From: Flavobacterium kayseriense
Lineage (GTDB): Bacteria > Bacteroidota > Bacteroidia > Flavobacteriales > Flavobacteriaceae
NCBI RefSeq assembly: GCF_014305095.1
Contig: NZ_JACRUI010000001.1
Span: forward strand, 317,197-381,196
Length of the DNA stretch: 64,000 bases
Direction of reading: 5' to 3'
The notes beneath the pieces are model-generated. The model did no database searches. It was given only the letters and a program-made list of their open reading frames with translations, and had not been told where the DNA came from. This document shows positions 60,470 to 64,000 of this stretch, piece after piece. A program made the position numbers and the translations under genes. Positions within the stretch are counted from its first letter, which is position 1. Every line of letters begins with the position of its first letter.

Positions 60470-60810
60470 TTCTTAGCAGCTATTCCCACTATTCCCTTCA
60501 AGCTTTAACCATCTTAAGCGGTTTTTGTAAGCAGCAACAGGAGCTTCTTTTAGTCGCTCTTTCGCAGCAACATAAACATCCTTTTTATGGTGAAAGGCTT
60601 TTTATTACTATTGGGGCTATTCTAACCCAATAATAGTATACTACCTGCCCCTGTTTTCTCCATACTGCATTCTATTAAGGAAGTCTTTACGTTGAAACAA
60701 CTCTTTATCTTTATATCATCATCTACTTTGTTTGAAAAAAAAATCTATTAGTGGGGTAACAAAATCTATTACTTTCTTATCTACTTATATAACATTAAAA
60801 ATCAAACAAG
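60470..60810. other. Intergenic region with degenerate repeat and ECF promoter
   Basis: A degraded copy of the intergenic repeat seems to start near 60478 (AGCTATTCCCACTATTCCC). The rest is AT-rich with a possible imperfect hairpin around 60614-60640. ECF promoter copy 5 is at 60753. No gene was seen. Confidence 0.5.
60753..60793 (+). promoter_or_regulatory. ECF promoter copy 5 (weaker)
   Basis: GGGGTAACAAAAT starts at 60753. The +23 box reads CTTATCT instead of TTGATAT, and TATAAC sits at +35 (60788). Conserved spacing with the -35 intact makes it a weaker match. It lies just upstream of the lipoprotein at 60811. Confidence 0.6.
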
Positions 60811-61416
60811 ATGAAAACAATTAAAACTCTATCCCTAGCCTTTGTAGCTACAATTTTATTTGCATGTACCGCTACAGATCCATTCACTCCAATTGAAAAT
60901 TCATTCGCCATCAATGGAACCGAGTACGAAACACCAAACGCCTATGTCATACTAGACGACGGACCACAATTTAAAGATGGTTTTATCATAGCACTAGCTA
61001 ATGCCCCATTGATTCAAAACGGAACGAACGGAGCTGCAGCAGCAACTGCAATGACGCAAGCTGCCGTTTTATTTGTAAAAAATAGTCCCAACACTGTAGC
61101 AAATGAACAACTTGTTCTCATAAATCCTACCTCTCACACACTTAACACAGCTGACACTGAGATCTTAACAAATGTTTCCGTTTTTGGTAATACTTTTTTA
61201 AATAACGGAAACATGTACGGCGAACCAAGTCATGTTAATGCCAATGTTTATGAAATCTCAACAGCTGGCAACGGCACAGTTACAATTAATAATATTACAA
61301 TCGATTATAGTGCACGAACTGGTACAATTGACTGTACCTACCAAATGACTGCTAGCACAGGAGAAACAATTACAGGGAATTACTCGGGTACTTTTGGGAT
61401 ACTTAGCGGATATTAA
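60811..61416 (+). CDS. Lipoprotein, probable ECF target
   Basis: The 201-residue protein has a lipobox FACT (Cys19). The mature part is beta-rich with repeats of short hydroxyl-rich strands (NGTVTINNITIDYSARTGTI, GTIDCTYQM). No family was recognised. Location near promoter copy 5 suggests the same regulon as the lipoprotein pair at 48458-50176. A terminator follows. Confidence 0.68.
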   Translation: MKTIKTLSLAFVATILFACTATDPFTPIENSFAINGTEYETPNAYVILDDGPQFKDGFIIALANAPLIQNGTNGAAAATAMTQAAVLFVKNSPNTVANEQLVLINPTSHTLNTADTEILTNVSVFGNTFLNNGNMYGEPSHVNANVYEISTAGNGTVTINNITIDYSARTGTIDCTYQMTASTGETITGNYSGTFGILSGY

Positions 61417-61439
61417 AAATAAATTAGTAAGCCTCTTAC

Positions 61440-61485
61440 AAACGAAAAGCTTTCTTTATATTGTTAAAAAGAAAGCTTTTCGTTT
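61440..61485. terminator. Long terminator hairpin after lipoprotein
   Basis: Eighteen-base perfect inverted repeat, AAACGAAAAGCTTTCTTT (61440-61457) with its complement (61468-61485). It ends the rightward lipoprotein and lies 55 nt from the end of the leftward hypothetical gene, so it may serve both. Confidence 0.82.
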
Positions 61486-61539
61486 GTCTATTTATTTGCA
61501 ACCATTGTGAGCAATTCACGAGCATAGCAGCTAATTATT

Positions 61540-61899
61540 TTAACGGTATTTATTTCTAAACCACACTTTTTGCCATTCTCTTTTCAAGATCAAAAAGGAA
61601 ACTTGCTCTGCTAAGACTACAAGGTCGGAACCGTCGAGCCTTTTAACCTCTTCTTCAGACACATCTACAATGTAGAGGAGATTCAAATATTCAGCGAACT
61701 TGTACTGAATTAGTCGATAAATTTTTTCGTGGAGTTGTATTTTAAGTTCCTCAGGCGACACACTCATAGGAAAATCTATTCCTTCGTTAGCAAGATTAAA
61801 GTCCTTGATTATTTGGGCAACGAGGTTTAAATAAAGAGACTCACTCTCGGCCTCAACAAGCAATAAATCGGCATTTAAGGGAGCTATAAACATAAGCAA
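61540..61899 (-). CDS. Hypothetical conserved-type protein
   Basis: This is a 119-residue acidic protein with repeated helices (ELKIQLHEKIYRLIQYKFAEY). It lies 27 nt downstream of the polyprenyl synthetase gene on the same strand, so it is probably co-transcribed with it. No family was recognised. Confidence 0.6.
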   Translation of the reverse strand: MLMFIAPLNADLLLVEAESESLYLNLVAQIIKDFNLANEGIDFPMSVSPEELKIQLHEKIYRLIQYKFAEYLNLLYIVDVSEEEVKRLDGSDLVVLAEQVSFLILKREWQKVWFRNKYR

Positions 61900-61926
61900 A
61901 GGGCGTTTGTTAATACTATAGAATTA

Positions 61927-62901
61927 TTATGCTATACGACCCATCAAATTTTCTCCAAAAGTCCTTAAGACTTCCTTCTTTGCGGTATCTAAATTCATTT
62001 TATCTAGCGTATCAAAAGCTTTAAAGGTAAATTCCTGAATCGCATCTTGAGTCGCTTGTGAACCACCTGATACATTAAATATTTCCTTCACTGCAGCAAC
62101 TTTAGCCTCAATATCTGCGGCAGGTTCAGTAAACCATTTTTTTAACTCAGCTGCTTGTTCGGGTGTTGAAAACTCCATCGCCTTCAAGTACAAATAGGTC
62201 TTTTTATTCTCGATAATATCTCCACCAACTTGCTTTCCAAAAGTCTCAGGATCACCAAAAGCATCTAAATAATCGTCTTGTAACTGAAAAGCCAATCCTA
62301 AATTTAATCCAAAATCATAGATTAACTTCGCGTTGTCCTTTGAACTCTGTGCTATAATAGCACCCATTTTCATCGCAGCTGCTACTAATACAGCTGTCTT
62401 GTATTCGATCATTTTTAAATACTCGGGAATAGTAACATCGTCTCTAACCTCAAAATCGACATCCCATTGCTGACCTTCACAAACTTGCAAGGCCGTTTTA
62501 CTAAATAATTTTGCCAATTTCCTAAAAATCTTAGGCTGGTAACTCTCGAAGTATTGATAGGCTAAAATAAGCATCGCATCACCAGACAATATTCCAGTAT
62601 TTAAATCCCATTTCTCATGAACCGTAGTTTGACCACGACGCAATGGAGCATCATCCATAATATCATCATGAACTAACGAAAAATTATGGAACACCTCCAC
62701 CGCAAGGGCAGCAGGTAATGCTTTCTTATAATCGGTTTCGAAAATTTCGGCAGTCATCAAAGTTAACACAGGACGAATCCTTTTTCCACCTAACCCAAGA
62801 ATATAATGAATAGGCTCGTACAAATTTCTCGGCTCTTTCATTTTACATTCTGACTCTAGATATTCCGAAACATATTCTTGATACTGAAAAATGGTATGCA
62901 T
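61927..62901 (-). CDS. Polyprenyl diphosphate synthase
   Basis: The 324-residue enzyme has the first aspartate-rich motif LVHDDIMDDAPLRRG and the second QLQDDYLDAFGD, plus GGKRIRPVLTL near the start. These bind the Mg-diphosphate substrates of chain-elongating prenyltransferases. It makes a C15-C40 polyprenyl diphosphate for quinones or cell wall carriers. Product length cannot be read from the sequence. Its promoter region (62902-63107) is shared with the YceI-like gene and the operator. Confidence 0.92.
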   Translation of the reverse strand: MHTIFQYQEYVSEYLESECKMKEPRNLYEPIHYILGLGGKRIRPVLTLMTAEIFETDYKKALPAALAVEVFHNFSLVHDDIMDDAPLRRGQTTVHEKWDLNTGILSGDAMLILAYQYFESYQPKIFRKLAKLFSKTALQVCEGQQWDVDFEVRDDVTIPEYLKMIEYKTAVLVAAAMKMGAIIAQSSKDNAKLIYDFGLNLGLAFQLQDDYLDAFGDPETFGKQVGGDIIENKKTYLYLKAMEFSTPEQAAELKKWFTEPAADIEAKVAAVKEIFNVSGGSQATQDAIQEFTFKAFDTLDKMNLDTAKKEVLRTFGENLMGRIA

Positions 62902-62988
62902 GTGATTATTTTTCGGCTAATTTAATGCATTCAAATTGCATTACAAACTACGAATTCCGTGTAAATGTTAAAAAAACCCTAAATCAAG

Positions 62989-63029
62989 TGGAAACTATTT
63001 TGGTATTCAGAGTTTCCATCTTACCTTTG
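62989..63029 (+). promoter_or_regulatory. YceI-like promoter with TetR-type operator
   Basis: TGGAAACT (62989-62996) and AGTTTCCA (63011-63018) form a perfect inverted repeat with a 14-nt spacer. The -33 TTTG (62999-63002) sits between the arms and the -7 TACCTTTG (63022-63029) follows the right arm. Repressor binding would block this promoter. Confidence 0.7.
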
Positions 63030-63107
63030 CATCGTAATAAAAAGAGAGAAAACACTTAAGTAACACACTATCAGTGTTTAAAACCGCAATCAATAGCGTA
63101 ACCAATT

Positions 63108-63629
63108 ATGACAACAACTTGGACAGTAGATTCCAATCAATCTGATGTTCTTATCAAAATGAGACATTCGATCATAGCTTACATTGCTGGAACGGTTAAT
63201 AAATTTTCGGGGAGTATCGATATAGATGATAATCAAATATTGAATGCAAAAATCGACTTTAATTTAGACGTCAATAACATCAACAACAAAGTTGAACTTA
63301 TAGACACAAGTATGAAGTTAAATGACTTATTTGATATAAACGAATACCCTATAATTAGCTTTAAATCAATATCTTTTGAAAAAGTAAATAGTGACATTAA
63401 CTTCTTGAAAGGTTATTTGACAATAAAAAACATAACAAAGGTAGTCGAATTAGACGCTGCGTTTTTAGGCATAACTAATTACGATGGCACAAACAAAGCA
63501 GCCTTTGAAGTGGTAGGTCAAATAAACCGAAAGGACTTTGGCTTAAGCTACAACACCTTCGCACAAACAGGCGGAATTGCAGTAGGACAATATATAAATC
63601 TAATTGCAAATTTAGAATTTACCTCCTAA
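63108..63629 (+). CDS. YceI-like lipid-binding protein
   Basis: The 173-residue protein begins TTTWTVDSNQSDVLIKMRHS, a YceI hallmark, with alternating beta strands and ending LIANLEFTS. It lacks a signal peptide, unlike periplasmic E. coli YceI, so it is probably cytoplasmic. It probably binds an isoprenoid-like chain; the divergent neighbour is a polyprenyl synthetase, which fits. Transcription is likely controlled by the TetR encoded just downstream. Confidence 0.8.
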   Translation: MTTTWTVDSNQSDVLIKMRHSIIAYIAGTVNKFSGSIDIDDNQILNAKIDFNLDVNNINNKVELIDTSMKLNDLFDINEYPIISFKSISFEKVNSDINFLKGYLTIKNITKVVELDAAFLGITNYDGTNKAAFEVVGQINRKDFGLSYNTFAQTGGIAVGQYINLIANLEFTS

Positions 63630-63673
63630 TTGCTCCTAGATTATTATTATGTTAAGTTTATAGCAAAACAACA

Positions 63674-63712
63674 AGAAACTTTTAGCGTACTCAGAGTTCC
63701 TTTTTACATTTG
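63674..63712 (+). promoter_or_regulatory. tetR promoter with matching operator
   Basis: AGAAACT (63674-63680) and AGTTCCT (63695-63701) have the same 14-nt spacing as the YceI operator, less perfectly. The -7 TACATTTG is at 63705-63712. This indicates autoregulation by the TetR. Confidence 0.65.
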
Positions 63713-63760
63713 CAAAAATAATGATGCAATTACAACCACTAAAAAAGGTTTACAGACAAA

Positions 63761-64000
63761 ATGAAAGAGAAAATAATATCAAAAGCAAAAGACATGTTCA
63801 TAAGCCTAGGCTTTAAGAGCATTACGATGGACGATATTGCATGCGAAATGTGTATTTCAAAAAAAACGATTTACAAGTACTTTGCTAATAAAGAAATACT
63901 AGTAGAGGAAAGCACAAAATTAGTTCACGAACAAGTAGAAGAAACGATGCGAACTATTGCAAGAGAAAATTATAATGCAATTGAGCAAAATTTTCAATTG
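63761..64000 (+). CDS. TetR-family transcriptional regulator, 3' end outside window
   Basis: The visible 80 residues start MKEKIISKAKDMFISLGFKS and contain the TetR HTH (ITMDDIACEMCISKKTIYKYF, then NKEILVEEST). The reading frame continues past position 64000. It lies 131 nt after the YceI-like gene and has a matching operator in its own promoter, so it probably represses both genes. Its ligand is unknown; an isoprenoid or lipid is a guess based on neighbours. Confidence 0.85.
   Translation, partial: MKEKIISKAKDMFISLGFKSITMDDIACEMCISKKTIYKYFANKEILVEESTKLVHEQVEETMRTIARENYNAIEQNFQL

Noticed and set aside
1..64000. CRISPR arrays, rRNA genes and intact insertion sequences
   Set aside because: No regularly spaced repeats of array type, rRNA sequence or transposase gene was seen.

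Overview
The window looks like a chromosome segment of a Flavobacterium-type member of the Bacteroidota. It is AT-rich, uses -7 boxes of the TAnnTTTG type, has weak Shine-Dalgarno signals, and carries typical chromosomal neighbours: a 2-oxoglutarate dehydrogenase E1/E2 pair, type I asparaginase, a short polyprenyl synthetase and many MK-start lipoproteins. It has two halves. Positions 1 to about 41,219 are a siphovirus-like prophage, cut off at the left edge of the window. Positions 41,219-64,000 are host chromosome.

Prophage layout. The early region (1-9,054) holds a DnaG/TOPRIM primase fused to a P-loop helicase, a Dam-type adenine methylase, a DUF3127 protein, an ASCH-like protein and many small overlapping ORFs. 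It ends at a strong terminator and is followed by a 645-bp noncoding block full of short direct and inverted repeats, a candidate origin or control region. Late genes start at 9,700. The head genes are an S49 protease with a nested scaffold start, the major capsid protein and a tail-tube-like protein. A ParB-methyltransferase fusion follows, then a two-gene cargo cassette between twin terminators. Next come TerS, TerL and portal, then upper-baseplate-like and fibre proteins. The lysis set is holin, CHAP/NlpC-like endolysin and a candidate u-spanin. A second cargo island (30,884-32,060) holds a secreted SHOCT protein, a strikingly structured RNA candidate with its own promoter, and an 84-aa protein. 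The tape measure and two large tail-tip proteins, one with a BACON-like domain, end at a terminator convergent with the minus-strand tyrosine integrase. The integrase lies beside the 3' end of tRNA-Ser(GGA), the likely attachment gene.

Host layout. Minus-strand housekeeping genes follow: asparaginase, a PlsC-like acyltransferase and a TatD nuclease. Then come an ECF sigma factor and its TPR-containing membrane anti-sigma partner. Divergent from sigma are three tandem copies of a promoter, GGGGTAAC-N15-TTGATAT, on a 156-bp repeat that also encodes a 22-residue cationic peptide (one copy killed by a nonsense codon). They lead into an OmpA-family porin. The same promoter recurs before a lipoprotein pair (48,383) and, more weakly, before another lipoprotein 14 kb away (60,753), so a local sigma regulon can be read directly from the DNA. 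The cluster continues with a PKD/beta-barrel protein, an exported TPR-CHAT protease-like protein and an overlapping retropepsin-like protein. After sucB/sucA the window closes with a polyprenyl synthetase, a YceI-like protein and a truncated TetR regulator. The last two share a promoter-embedded inverted repeat that is probably the TetR operator.

Most interesting candidates: the structured RNA cassette at 31,486-32,060, the ECF sigma regulon with its duplicated promoter/micropeptide unit, the exported CHAT plus retropepsin pair, and the u-spanin.
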